From Clostridia bacterium (GTDB lineage: Bacteria; Bacillota; Clostridia; Oscillospirales; CAG-272): 32,967 nucleotides of DNA. The DNA lies in assembly GCA_024404975.1 (NCBI GenBank), contig JAKSPH010000007.1:1-32967 (forward strand), written 5' to 3'. Shown piece after piece: positions 8,601-16,790 of the stretch (position 1 is the first letter of the stretch; every line of letters starts with the position of its first letter). The translations under genes were made by a program, and so were the position numbers. The notes below the pieces were generated by a model, which searched no databases, was not told where the DNA came from, and saw only the letters and a list, made by a program, of their open reading frames with translations.

Positions 8601-8981
8601 TGGCAGTTCATGCAGTGGCAGACTTCCGCAACGGTACAGGCGAACTACGGTAACCGCATGGTTGCCTTGATCGGTCCTTCCGCGAAGTACGAAACCGCGA
8701 ACATCAATGCCATCAAGAACCTCTCCTGGAGTGCGGCGGAGAGAGCGGCGCTTGAAGATCAGATTGCTCATCTTTCTTCTGTCGTCAACTATCCCGGATC
8801 TTATATCATCGACCGTTACACCAAATTCGCATTCCTCAACGCGAAGAACGACGCGGCAAACCCCGTTGATGCACTTCGTCAGTACATCGACGCAATCAAC
8901 GCCGAGATCAAGCGTAAACGCGAAGAATTCGATTTGAAGACTCTCGAGCCGGATGAAGAACCGGATTATCTCAAAAAATAA
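5613..8981 (+). CDS. Giant extracellular solute-binding protein with CBM-like N-terminal domains
   Basis: 1122 residues, far longer than ordinary sugar-binding proteins (about 400-550). Order: signal peptide (1 to about 30, cleaved near ASA-AS); a first beta-rich carbohydrate-binding-like domain (about 60-296); a second (about 326-606); and a C-terminal family-1-type solute-binding domain (about 642-1090, with SGKGPDVYLGLS and YGIPMTMNFSMMFYRTD). The two beta domains share FxFYFExG (267-274; 456-463) and a final strand MIVxxIxxxP (287-296; 597-606). The second is split by a ~120-residue helical insertion. The signal peptide has no lipobox cysteine, so it is not a typical anchored lipoprotein. 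GTGGAGGT places the start at 5613, not the upstream in-frame ATG at 5565. It likely delivers a sugar or glycan to the permeases that follow. Confidence 0.82.
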   Translation: MKRTLFQKVLCFVLSVTILLGMTAITASAASLKGNDTSSEFETMQKYLKASAYSTYYAKYHPNGTNPYFKSGLGEVNIPVTSFTGEASLVKDSDKCNASYNADSTAWSTFGDFATLGAQTVYLPTSGSATWNFSISEAQASLYNIKIEYYTCQTSESSVSSIERKLYLDGGFPFTEASNLKLTKNWEYVNSETVAAPADAETGVTYEQTDKGYIKRVVYETATGKEMTLYTIAQDINGNSMTPDAEQYPEWRTYYAEDASGYTQGYFEFYFEQGNHTLTLEAEREPMIVKSITLVPIDSAEFRIKSYAEVQSEYAAHGYTAPANGKITQIEAEFPDFVSDSSVAATNDNSSCETFPSRANAQLFNVIGENSYNTVGQWAAYKFTVSETGLYKLGMRYKQTALEGMYICRTIKLSGGAYGLADGTPTVPFAEAYDAQFNYNKEWQSSYVGDSKGNEFTFYFEEGVEYVLYLECSLGSLKELIARAAASLASINADYLKILQYTGSDPDTYREYDFKGTMPEVLVDLLDQAIALAELADEFEALCGGKGSHIATLDSVSLLLDRMGKNNGMDVAANLATLKSNLGTLGTWINDSQKGGMIVDTIRVIPASADAKALPKAKAGFFKSAWFEIKSFISSVFTDYDEMGLTVVPDANENPVQVWLASGRDQSKIWRSMIDATGGYTDLTGNAVTLKLVTGGTLLPSILSGKGPDVYLGLSAADVINYAIRDAVVGVSGGEKKLGSDNAIFTSTVYTYKDENGRVYTTETPEAGKTASFVSHSFTDTVNGNYAKAAMDTVTLLDVSYGIPMTMNFSMMFYRTDILTQLNKTAPETWDELLELVPVLQANNMAFGVHYENQIKIMLYQMGSNMWKYTDNSEYAGAKVALDTDLSYEAFSYVCRLYTDYSFPVTYDAANRFRTGEIPILVQDYISVYNQLVVFATEIEGLWNMCSVPGFKSTNKATYGEYDEWNDTDGYYYNYDSCAAITATVMLYGCSDVLSAWQFMQWQTSATVQANYGNRMVALIGPSAKYETANINAIKNLSWSAAERAALEDQIAHLSSVVNYPGSYIIDRYTKFAFLNAKNDAANPVDALRQYIDAINAEIKRKREEFDLKTLEPDEEPDYLKK

Positions 8982-9009
8982 ATTGATTACAGACTAAAGG
9001 AGAAATAAA

Positions 9010-9963
9010 ATGTCGCAACAGACTAATGTACAGACAGACCGTCCTGTGCAACGCTCTGAGATGACAAAGTGGCAGTGGACCTGGAAAGAGATCAAGAGAA
9101 ACAAAACCGCATACTTCATGGTAGCGCCTTTCCTGCTTCTCTTCATTATCTTTACGGTCATCCCCGTTTTGCTTTCCATCCTTTTGAGTTTCACGGACTT
9201 CAATATGTTGCAGATGCCCCATTGGAAGGGCTTCAGCAACTACAGCCGTTTGTTCCTTGAGGACGAGATCTTCCTTCTCGCCTGCAAGAACACGCTGGTA
9301 TTTGCCGCCGTTACCGGTCCCGTATCTTACCTGCTGTCCCTCTTGATGGCTTGGTTCATCAACGAACTTCCTCCCAAGATCCGTGCCGTTGTAACTTTGA
9401 TCTTCTACGCACCCTCCATTTCCGGTCAGGTATATCTAGTATGGAAAACCCTCTTCTCGTCCGACTCTTACGGTTGGGTCAACGCGACCTTGATCAACCT
9501 CGGTCTTCAGACCGATGCGATCCTGTGGTTCGATAACGCGAAATACGTAATGACACTTTGTATCGTCGTCGCCCTCTGGACCTCTCTCGGTACGTCGTTC
9601 CTTGCGTTCATCGCAGGTTTCCAGACCATCGACCGTTCCATGTACGAGGCGGCGAGCGTTGACGGTATCAAAAACCGTTGGCAGGAACTTTGGTATATCA
9701 CTCTTCCCACCATGCGTCCTCAGATGATGTTCGGTGCGGTTTTGGCAATCACCAACTCCTTCGGTTTCGGCGCCGTCGTTACCGCACTTTGCGGATTCCC
9801 GTCAGTCGATTATGCGGCGCATACCATCATGCACCATCTGGACGACTACGGCGGACAGCGTTATGAAGTAGGTTACTCGTCTTCCATCGCGGTAGTCCTC
9901 TTCGTCATTATGTTCGCGTCCAACATCATTATTAAGAAAGCCCTTTCGAAGGTAGGTGAGTGA
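9010..9963 (+). CDS. Sugar ABC transporter permease (MalF/UgpA type), pair 1
   Basis: 317 residues with about six membrane segments after a basic cytoplasmic N-terminus (first helix about 34-58). The inner-membrane EAA loop, which contacts the ATPase, is EAASVDGIKNRWQELW followed by ITLPTM near residues 216-237. This is the MalF-like first permease of a CUT1-type carbohydrate importer. AAAGGAG lies 8 bases before the ATG. It sits 28 bp after the solute-binding gene and 1 bp before the second permease, so the three are surely co-transcribed. No ATPase is encoded in the operon; a shared MsmK-type ATPase elsewhere in the genome would be expected. Confidence 0.88.
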   Translation: MSQQTNVQTDRPVQRSEMTKWQWTWKEIKRNKTAYFMVAPFLLLFIIFTVIPVLLSILLSFTDFNMLQMPHWKGFSNYSRLFLEDEIFLLACKNTLVFAAVTGPVSYLLSLLMAWFINELPPKIRAVVTLIFYAPSISGQVYLVWKTLFSSDSYGWVNATLINLGLQTDAILWFDNAKYVMTLCIVVALWTSLGTSFLAFIAGFQTIDRSMYEAASVDGIKNRWQELWYITLPTMRPQMMFGAVLAITNSFGFGAVVTALCGFPSVDYAAHTIMHHLDDYGGQRYEVGYSSSIAVVLFVIMFASNIIIKKALSKVGE

Positions 9964-9964
9964 T

Positions 9965-10840
9965 ATGTCGAAAAGACTCAGAGTCCGTAACCATAAAGTC
10001 GTTCTGAACCGTTCCGGCGGCGGCGATGCCGGTATCACTTTCGTACTTTCCATCTTCGGTATCTTCAGGTTCTTCCCGAGGTATTACGTCATCGTGCAGG
10101 CCCTGAAACCGCTGGATGAATTGTTCATGTTCCCCCCTCGCCTTTACGTTATCAACCCCACGCTGAACAACTTCGGCGATCTGTTCTCCCTGATGGGCGA
10201 TTCCTGGGTGCCTTTCTCCCGTTACATCTTCAACACGGTGTTCATCACCCTGTGCGGTACGGTAGGAAACCTGATCTTCGCCTCCATGGCTGCTTACTCC
10301 CTCGCGAAACTTCGTTTCCCCGGCAGAAAGGCCATCTTCCAGATCATCGTCATGTCCCTTATGTTCCACTCCACGGTTAACCAGGTAACTCACTTCATCA
10401 TTCTGTCCGCGTTCTCCTGGATCGATACGTACCTCTCCATCATCGTTCCTTCTATGGCAACGACCATGGGCTTGTACCTGATGAAGCAGTTCATGGAAAC
10501 TTCCGTACCCGATACGGTTCTGGAATCTGCCCGTCTTGACGGTGCAAGCGAATTCAGAACCTACCTGATCATCGCAATGCCTATGGTTAAACCCGCATGG
10601 CTGACGCTGATCATCGAGTGCTTCAAGACCTTGTGGAACTCCGGTTCTTCGATTTACATCCATTCCGAACAGTTGAAAACCTTCAACTATGCCATCCAGC
10701 AGATCCTTTCCGGCGGTATCGCGCGTTCCGGCGCGGGTGCTGCGGCAACGGTCGTTATGATGCTGGTACCTATTATCGTATTTGTCCTCAACCAGAGCCA
10801 GATCATCGAAACCATGGGCTCTTCGGGTATGAAGGATTAA
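9965..10840 (+). CDS. Carbohydrate ABC transporter permease (MalG type), pair 1
   Basis: 291 residues with about six membrane helices and the EAA-like loop ESARLDGASEFRTYLI followed by IAMPMV. This is the MalG-like partner of the preceding permease. An upstream GTG at 9956 is in frame, but the ATG at 9965 with GGTGAG before it is the better start. It begins 1 bp after the previous stop codon, which suggests translational coupling. The FPPRLY segment after the first helix is typical of CUT1 MalG-like proteins. Substrate is inferred as sugar from family only. Confidence 0.88.
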   Translation: MSKRLRVRNHKVVLNRSGGGDAGITFVLSIFGIFRFFPRYYVIVQALKPLDELFMFPPRLYVINPTLNNFGDLFSLMGDSWVPFSRYIFNTVFITLCGTVGNLIFASMAAYSLAKLRFPGRKAIFQIIVMSLMFHSTVNQVTHFIILSAFSWIDTYLSIIVPSMATTMGLYLMKQFMETSVPDTVLESARLDGASEFRTYLIIAMPMVKPAWLTLIIECFKTLWNSGSSIYIHSEQLKTFNYAIQQILSGGIARSGAGAAATVVMMLVPIIVFVLNQSQIIETMGSSGMKD

Positions 10841-10852
10841 GGAGGGAAGAGT

Positions 10853-13072
10853 ATGAAAAAGAAAATTCTGACGGCTCTTGCCTTCGCCATCGCCCTTATT
10901 TGCCTGTTCGGTACGGTATCCGTGTTCGCGTTTGAACCCTATGATACCTACACCTACGACATCGACGGAAATACGATGCTTTCTCCCACCGCGTTCAACC
11001 CCGGTGAACCCGCAACCTCCAAGACCATGGGCTTGCTTCAGAACTACGGAAACCAGGCATTGAAGTTTTCGTCCGATATCTGCACCGACTATGCAGGTAA
11101 CATTTACATCACGGATACGAACAACCACCGTTTCGTATTCCTCGACCGTTTCTACCACGCAACGGGAACTCTTTCTTCCTACGTGGATGAGTACGGTAAC
11201 ACCCAGACCTTCAATTATCCCGCCGGCGCGTTCGTAACCAACGAAACGCTCAACGCCGACGGCTCCCGTTACCTGTACGTTTGCGATACCGGTAACAGAC
11301 GTATCGTTGTGTTCGACGTATTCGACAACTACTCCTACGTCCGCACGATCACCCGTCCCGTAACCGCCCTCCTTGACGAAACCACCTTCGTTCCCGAAAA
11401 GGTCGCTGTCGACCAGTACGGAAGAATCTTCGTAACTTCTTCCTCTTGCGTTGACGGTGTCATCGTTCTTTCGAGCGACGGTGAGTTCACCGGCTTCATC
11501 GGCGGTAACAAAGTCACCGGTTCCGTTTGGGAACGTTTCTGGAGACGTTTCCAGTCCAAGGAAAAGCGTGATGCCACCATCACGATCGCTTCCACTCCCG
11601 TTTCCTATAATAATATTATTGTAGACGACGAGGGCTTCATCTTCGTAACCGCTTCCTACACCACCAGCGAGTCGCAGAAGGAGCAGCAGAAGAATATCAA
11701 GGACAAATCGGCTTCCAAATCCACCGTCAAGAAACTGAACTCTGCCGGTGCCGAGATCATGAAACGTAACGGTTTCTTCGATCCGGGCGGAGAAGTTGCC
11801 ATGGGTGCCGGAACTTCCGTATCCACCATCGTTGACGTAGCCATCGGTCCCGAACAGACCTGGACGATCCTTGACTCCAAGCACTGCCGCTTCTTCACTT
11901 ACGATAACGACGGTAACCTTCTGTTCGCGTTCGGTGATACCGGCGACCAGGTCGGAACCGGCCAGGAAACCAACGGTACGACCGCGACCTACCGTTCTCT
12001 CTGCTATCAGAGAGTCGTAGACTCCGAAGGCGTCGAGTCCTACAACATTCTTCTCCTTGAACTTTCTCAAGGTGAATACATGGTAACGCCGTTCATCCCC
12101 GACGATTACTACAATTCCGTACTTACCGCACTCCGTGCGCAAAACGAATTCCGTTATTCCGAATCCATCGAACTCTGGCAGGACGTTTTGAAGAAGAACA
12201 ACAACTTCGACCTTGCCTACATCGGTATCGGTAAAGCACTTTACAGCCAAGGTAAATACACCGAGGCGATGGAAATGCTTGAAAAATCTTACGAAACCAC
12301 CTATTGGGCTCTTGCAAAGAACAAAGATAGTTCCGCAAAAGCAGGTAAGTTCCTTATTCTCATCGTCCTTGCTGCGATCGCGGTAATCGTTGTGATTGCC
12401 AAGTTCCTCAGCTTTGCGAAGAAGAAGAACAAAGCCGTTTCGCTTAAAGTCGGCAGAAAGACCTACGGTGAAGAGTTACTTTACGTCTTCCACCTGATCT
12501 TCCACCCGTTCGACGGTTTCTGGGATTTGAAACACGAAAAACGCGGCTCTGTCAGAGCAGCGACCACGATCATGGCTCTCACCGCCGTGGCTCTGTTCTA
12601 CCAGTCCATCGGAAGATCCTACTCTGCGAACCCCAGAGGCGAATTCTCCACCATCACTTCCAATCTGATCGGTGTCGTGATCCTCGTTCTTCTCTGGTCT
12701 GTCGCAAACTGGTGTCTGACGACACTGTTTGACGGTGAAGGTTCGTTCAAGGACGTTTACGTAGCGACCTGCTACGCGATCTCGCCCATGATCTTCTTCT
12801 ACATCGTTTCCACTTTGACCACTCACATCATGACCGATGCGACCATCCCGAACCTTATCATTTCCATCGGCTATGTATGGTGCGGATTCTTGCTCTTCTT
12901 CGGTATGCTGACAACTCACGATTATTCCATCGGAAAGAACCTTCTGATCACCGTCTGCACGCTCGTTGCCATGATCGTCATCATGTTCGGTGTTCTTCTG
13001 TTCGGTTCTCTTTGCGGAAAGATGATCGACTTTGTTGTTTCTCTTGTCGAAGACATAGGCGACAGGGTATAA
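10853..13072 (+). CDS. Secreted propeller/TPR and Yip1-type membrane fusion protein
   Basis: 739 residues in an unusual arrangement: signal sequence (1-26, VFA-FE); NHL-like beta-propeller repeats (about 70-370; for example AGNIYITDTNNHRFVFLD and LYVCDTGNRRIVVFD); TPR-like helical repeats (about 426-481, with YIGIGKALYSQGKYTEAMEM); a membrane helix (about 499-520); a short basic cytoplasmic segment (KKKNK); and a Yip1-type domain with five helices (about 560-735). The predicted topology puts propeller and TPR outside the cell and the loop after the first helix inside. I infer a receptor, scaffold or assembly factor for the transport system; no enzymatic motif is seen. AAGGAGG precedes the ATG. 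It lies 12 bp after the permease and 15 bp before the next gene. Confidence 0.75.
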   Translation: MKKKILTALAFAIALICLFGTVSVFAFEPYDTYTYDIDGNTMLSPTAFNPGEPATSKTMGLLQNYGNQALKFSSDICTDYAGNIYITDTNNHRFVFLDRFYHATGTLSSYVDEYGNTQTFNYPAGAFVTNETLNADGSRYLYVCDTGNRRIVVFDVFDNYSYVRTITRPVTALLDETTFVPEKVAVDQYGRIFVTSSSCVDGVIVLSSDGEFTGFIGGNKVTGSVWERFWRRFQSKEKRDATITIASTPVSYNNIIVDDEGFIFVTASYTTSESQKEQQKNIKDKSASKSTVKKLNSAGAEIMKRNGFFDPGGEVAMGAGTSVSTIVDVAIGPEQTWTILDSKHCRFFTYDNDGNLLFAFGDTGDQVGTGQETNGTTATYRSLCYQRVVDSEGVESYNILLLELSQGEYMVTPFIPDDYYNSVLTALRAQNEFRYSESIELWQDVLKKNNNFDLAYIGIGKALYSQGKYTEAMEMLEKSYETTYWALAKNKDSSAKAGKFLILIVLAAIAVIVVIAKFLSFAKKKNKAVSLKVGRKTYGEELLYVFHLIFHPFDGFWDLKHEKRGSVRAATTIMALTAVALFYQSIGRSYSANPRGEFSTITSNLIGVVILVLLWSVANWCLTTLFDGEGSFKDVYVATCYAISPMIFFYIVSTLTTHIMTDATIPNLIISIGYVWCGFLLFFGMLTTHDYSIGKNLLITVCTLVAMIVIMFGVLLFGSLCGKMIDFVVSLVEDIGDRV

Positions 13073-13087
13073 GCAGGAGGTATGAAA

Positions 13088-16000
13088 ATGAAAATGAAAA
13101 AAATATTATCGACTGCTTTGCTCGTAGTCATGCTGTTTACCTCCTTGGTGACCGCATTCCCGCTTACGGCATCCGCGGCATATTCCGGAGCGTCCGTTAC
13201 GCAGTCCGCGCTTTCCAAAGATAAAGTAAAAGCTATCGCGGATGCCGTCAAAGACTACCATTACGCGAACGCGCAGGAAATGTTCGAAGCAGAACTTGCT
13301 GCTGGCTATCTTGACAGCATCACCAAAGGGAACTTCTCCCTTTACATCAACCGTTACACCGGTTATCTCTACTACATCAACAACGTAACGGGACAGATTC
13401 TGACTTCCAACCCCGAAAACAGTAAGGGCGGCGACTACGACGATCTGATGTCCCAGCTCATCGTAAACTTCACTACCATTGTCGGCGGCGACGTAGACAA
13501 CTATGCCTCCTTCCGCCAGGCAGCGAGAAGAAATCAGATCTCCGTTTCCGCGATCAACGGCGGTATCCGCGTATCCTATACGCTCGGTGATACCACTACG
13601 AGATACCTTCTTCCCCAGCAGATCCATTACGATGATTTCGTAAGTAACATCCTCGATCCCCTTCTTGAGCAGTACGTAGATCTCCTTGTGAAATATAAGG
13701 TCGCTCTCGGCGCGACGGAAGAGCAGCTCGGCTTCTACGGAAACCCCAAGTACGATACCGAGGATCTCGCCGGATTCATCATCAACCCCGATAAGAGACG
13801 TATCGGTCTTTACGGTTACATCTCCGGTTCTACGGAATACGTCAAAACGATTTCGACCGTTGACCATTCGGATGAGGCGAAAGCCGATGTTGTAACGCTC
13901 AAAGCGCTCAACACAGCGATCTCTCAGTTTCTGGCGAACTACTCGCTTCAGGACCCCAACAGCATCATCAACAACAACGCTTTGAAGGACGATCAGAAAG
14001 AGTCCCAGTTGAAAGCGCTCTATTCCCCGTACCCCGTTCTTGAAAAGGAAGAAACCTACACGAAAGGCGACGGCACCACCGGCACCCGCCACACGGTCAT
14101 CTTCACTCTGAAAGACTCCGTTACCGACGGTATCAAGTCCACCTTCTCCGGTTACATCAAGAAATACGTTCCCACCTACACCTACACCGAAATGTACGCG
14201 AACGAAGCGAAAGTCGGATACATCTCCGACTTCACCGCAAAGCCCACCTTCCGTATGGCTCTCGTTTACACCTTGGGTGAGAAAGGCGAACTCGAAGTTA
14301 CGCTTCCTTCGTCCTCCATTTCCTTCGATGAAACCTCCTACATCCTGAACTCTGTAAAGGTTCTTCCTTTCTTCGGTGCTTCCGACCGTTCCCGTGACGG
14401 ATATCTCTTCCTTCCCGACGGTTCCGGTTCCATCATCGAGTTTGACGATCTTTATAACTCGCAGATCCAGAAGAACATCAACATCTCCCTTGACGTTTAC
14501 GGCAGCGACTTTGCTCACGCAAGCCTGAGCGGCGCTCACCGTGAACAGACGGTCATCCCCGTGTTCGGACAGGTAAACGAAGTTCCCGCGAACGCACTTA
14601 CCACCGCCAATACCGGAAAGACCGCCGTGACCAACGGTTACGTAGCCGTCCTTGAAGAAGGCGCCTCCCTCGCAACCATCAACGTTGCCTGCGTTGTCGG
14701 TACCTCCTACATCGGCGAATATCCCGCTTATACTCCCTATCCCATGGATACCGTCAACCTGAGCGATACCATTTCCTTTGAAGACTCCTCCACGCAGAAG
14801 GCAGTCGGAAACCTCGGAAGTTATTCCCTCACCGCAGACGAAAAGTACAACGGAAACTACGTTATCAAGTACACTATGCTGTACGATCCCGACCTTGTCG
14901 TTGCAGGTACTTACCCCGCAGCCTACGTCGGAATGCCGACCTGCTACCGTGATTCCCTCACCGATCTCGGCGTTCTCAACGCTCTGACCGAAGTTACCGA
15001 GGATCTTCCTCTGTACATCCAGGTGCTCGGTATGATGACCATTGAAGATAAGTTCCTCTCCTTCCCGATCGAGCGTGAGATCCCCTTGACTTCCTTTGAA
15101 GACATCGAGATCATGTACGACCGTTTGGCGAATGCGAAAACTTACGTTCAGAAACTCATCGATGAAGCAAAAGCTAACGCCGCTGCTGCCGAAGCGGAAG
15201 GCGATGCAATGCTGAAAGCATCCTATCAGAAAGAAGCCGACGAATACGAGGCACTCCTGACAAAGATCAAGGACATCAAAAACGTCAACTTCCGTCTGAA
15301 CGGCTTTGCCAACGAGGGACTTCATCCCACCTATCCCGTAAAGATCAAGTGGGAAAGAGCCGTCGGCGGCAAACGCGGATTCAAGAATCTTCTGAACACC
15401 GTTGCAACTACCAATGAAACCGCGGGTAATTCCTTCGGTATTTACCCCAACTTCGATCTTCTGTTCGTCCAAAGAACCAAACAGTTTGACGGTATCAACC
15501 TCAACCGTGTCGGCGCCCGTCAGTTGGATAACCGTTACGCTTCCAAGAAGAGTTACGATGCCGTCACTCAGCGCTTCGATATGATGGGTCACGGTATCCT
15601 CGTATCCACCGACAGACTTGAACAGCTGACCGATAAGTTCCTCAAAAAATACGGAAAGTACGATATCAAGACCGTATCTCTTGACACTCTCGGTGGCAAC
15701 CTTTCCTCCAACCTTGACGAGGACAATCTCATCAACCGTGAGGAATCTCTCGCTTACACCGAAGCCGTATATCAGAAATTGGTAGAAAACGGCTACGAGT
15801 TGATGGTAGAGAAGGGAAATATCTACACCGTTAAATACGCAACTCACATTCTGGAAGCATCCGTGGATTCTTCTCACCTGAAAGTTGCTTCCTACACCGT
15901 ACCCTTCGTCGGTATGGTCATCCACGGAACCGTAAACTACACCGGTACTCCTCTGAACTACTCCGGTACTCCTTCCTACGACATCCTCCGCGCGATCGAG

Positions 16001-16774
16001 AGCGGTGCATCTCTGTACTACATCCTCGCGTTCGAGAATATCGCGTACATGAAGGAATATCACTATACCAATAAGTATTACTCCGTTGACTTCAACAACT
16101 GGTACGGTTCCTTGCTCGAAACCTATGCGAACCTCAATTCCGCAATCGGAGATCTTCAGACCGCGATGATCACGGATTACCGTATCGTCAAGGGTGAACG
16201 TATCGTATCCGACGCGGAGAACGAGAAAGCATACACCGAGTTGACCGACGAGTACATCGCAATCGTAAGAAGTCAGCTCGAAGCGAAGATCGCAGAGATC
16301 AACGATATGATGTTTGCCGATCCCGCAAAGAGCGGTAAGGGAATTCTGCTCACCTTCGATACCAATGCAGTCTTTGCGCAGTATAAGCTCGACCTGCTCT
16401 TCGCAGGTGCAGATCTGGATGATGAATTCGTTGCCGAACTCCAGACAAGTGCCAAGGCAAAGCTTGACGCACTCAAAGCGGAATTCGAAGCGATCTACAA
16501 TTCCACCGATCCCGCAGCAGAACTCTTCACGTTCGACACCGTCGTTTACAACGGCGAAACCTCCGAACTCCGTTACCTCACCGTATCGGATGCCGCAGCC
16601 GCCGACTATGTTTCCACGGATTACACCTGTGAGAACGTGGCGATCGTTACCTACCTCACGCAGGAAGGCGACACCGTCGAATTTATCCTCAACTACAACA
16701 TCTTCGCCGTTACCGTAAATTACAACGGTCATGTTTATACTCTTGACACGTACGATTACGTGAGAATCGGTTAA
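13088..16774 (+). CDS. Large secreted protein, DUF5696-like, possibly glycoside hydrolase-related
   Basis: 1228 residues with a signal peptide (to about 30, ending ASAA). Three in-frame ATGs lie at 13082, 13088 and 13094. AGGAGG (13075-13080) is 1 base from the first and 7 from the second, so 13088 is preferred. The GYLFLPDGSGSII segment (438-450), the NYN-containing C-terminal strand and the overall size recall the DUF5696 family; this is from memory and untested. An Ala/Glu-rich helical segment (about 690-730) splits the molecule. Strand-like segments ending in acidic residues (PNFDLLF, D790; TVSLDTLGG, D866) would fit a TIM-barrel hydrolase, but no catalytic pair is proven. It may process or bind the glycan taken up by the flanking permeases. 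No membrane anchor or sortase signal was seen. Confidence 0.65.
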   Translation: MKMKKILSTALLVVMLFTSLVTAFPLTASAAYSGASVTQSALSKDKVKAIADAVKDYHYANAQEMFEAELAAGYLDSITKGNFSLYINRYTGYLYYINNVTGQILTSNPENSKGGDYDDLMSQLIVNFTTIVGGDVDNYASFRQAARRNQISVSAINGGIRVSYTLGDTTTRYLLPQQIHYDDFVSNILDPLLEQYVDLLVKYKVALGATEEQLGFYGNPKYDTEDLAGFIINPDKRRIGLYGYISGSTEYVKTISTVDHSDEAKADVVTLKALNTAISQFLANYSLQDPNSIINNNALKDDQKESQLKALYSPYPVLEKEETYTKGDGTTGTRHTVIFTLKDSVTDGIKSTFSGYIKKYVPTYTYTEMYANEAKVGYISDFTAKPTFRMALVYTLGEKGELEVTLPSSSISFDETSYILNSVKVLPFFGASDRSRDGYLFLPDGSGSIIEFDDLYNSQIQKNINISLDVYGSDFAHASLSGAHREQTVIPVFGQVNEVPANALTTANTGKTAVTNGYVAVLEEGASLATINVACVVGTSYIGEYPAYTPYPMDTVNLSDTISFEDSSTQKAVGNLGSYSLTADEKYNGNYVIKYTMLYDPDLVVAGTYPAAYVGMPTCYRDSLTDLGVLNALTEVTEDLPLYIQVLGMMTIEDKFLSFPIEREIPLTSFEDIEIMYDRLANAKTYVQKLIDEAKANAAAAEAEGDAMLKASYQKEADEYEALLTKIKDIKNVNFRLNGFANEGLHPTYPVKIKWERAVGGKRGFKNLLNTVATTNETAGNSFGIYPNFDLLFVQRTKQFDGINLNRVGARQLDNRYASKKSYDAVTQRFDMMGHGILVSTDRLEQLTDKFLKKYGKYDIKTVSLDTLGGNLSSNLDEDNLINREESLAYTEAVYQKLVENGYELMVEKGNIYTVKYATHILEASVDSSHLKVASYTVPFVGMVIHGTVNYTGTPLNYSGTPSYDILRAIESGASLYYILAFENIAYMKEYHYTNKYYSVDFNNWYGSLLETYANLNSAIGDLQTAMITDYRIVKGERIVSDAENEKAYTELTDEYIAIVRSQLEAKIAEINDMMFADPAKSGKGILLTFDTNAVFAQYKLDLLFAGADLDDEFVAELQTSAKAKLDALKAEFEAIYNSTDPAAELFTFDTVVYNGETSELRYLTVSDAAAADYVSTDYTCENVAIVTYLTQEGDTVEFILNYNIFAVTVNYNGHVYTLDTYDYVRIG

Positions 16775-16790
16775 GGAAGGAGAAGCAGAA

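Noticed and set aside
5553..8771. 1072-codon open frame on the minus strand opposite the giant binding protein
   Set aside because: It has no start region or ribosome binding site that fits, its translation looks like low-complexity Gly/Val/Arg-rich shadow, and it lies wholly antisense to a gene with signal peptide and known domains. It arises from the codon use of the sense gene.
9932..12250. 772-codon minus-strand open frame across permease and propeller genes
   Set aside because: It spans two real genes on the opposite strand, with no recognisable domain or ribosome binding site.
13106..16732. 1208-codon open frame on the minus strand opposite the DUF5696-like gene
   Set aside because: Same reason: a long shadow frame caused by rare use of TTA, CTA and TCA codons in the sense gene.
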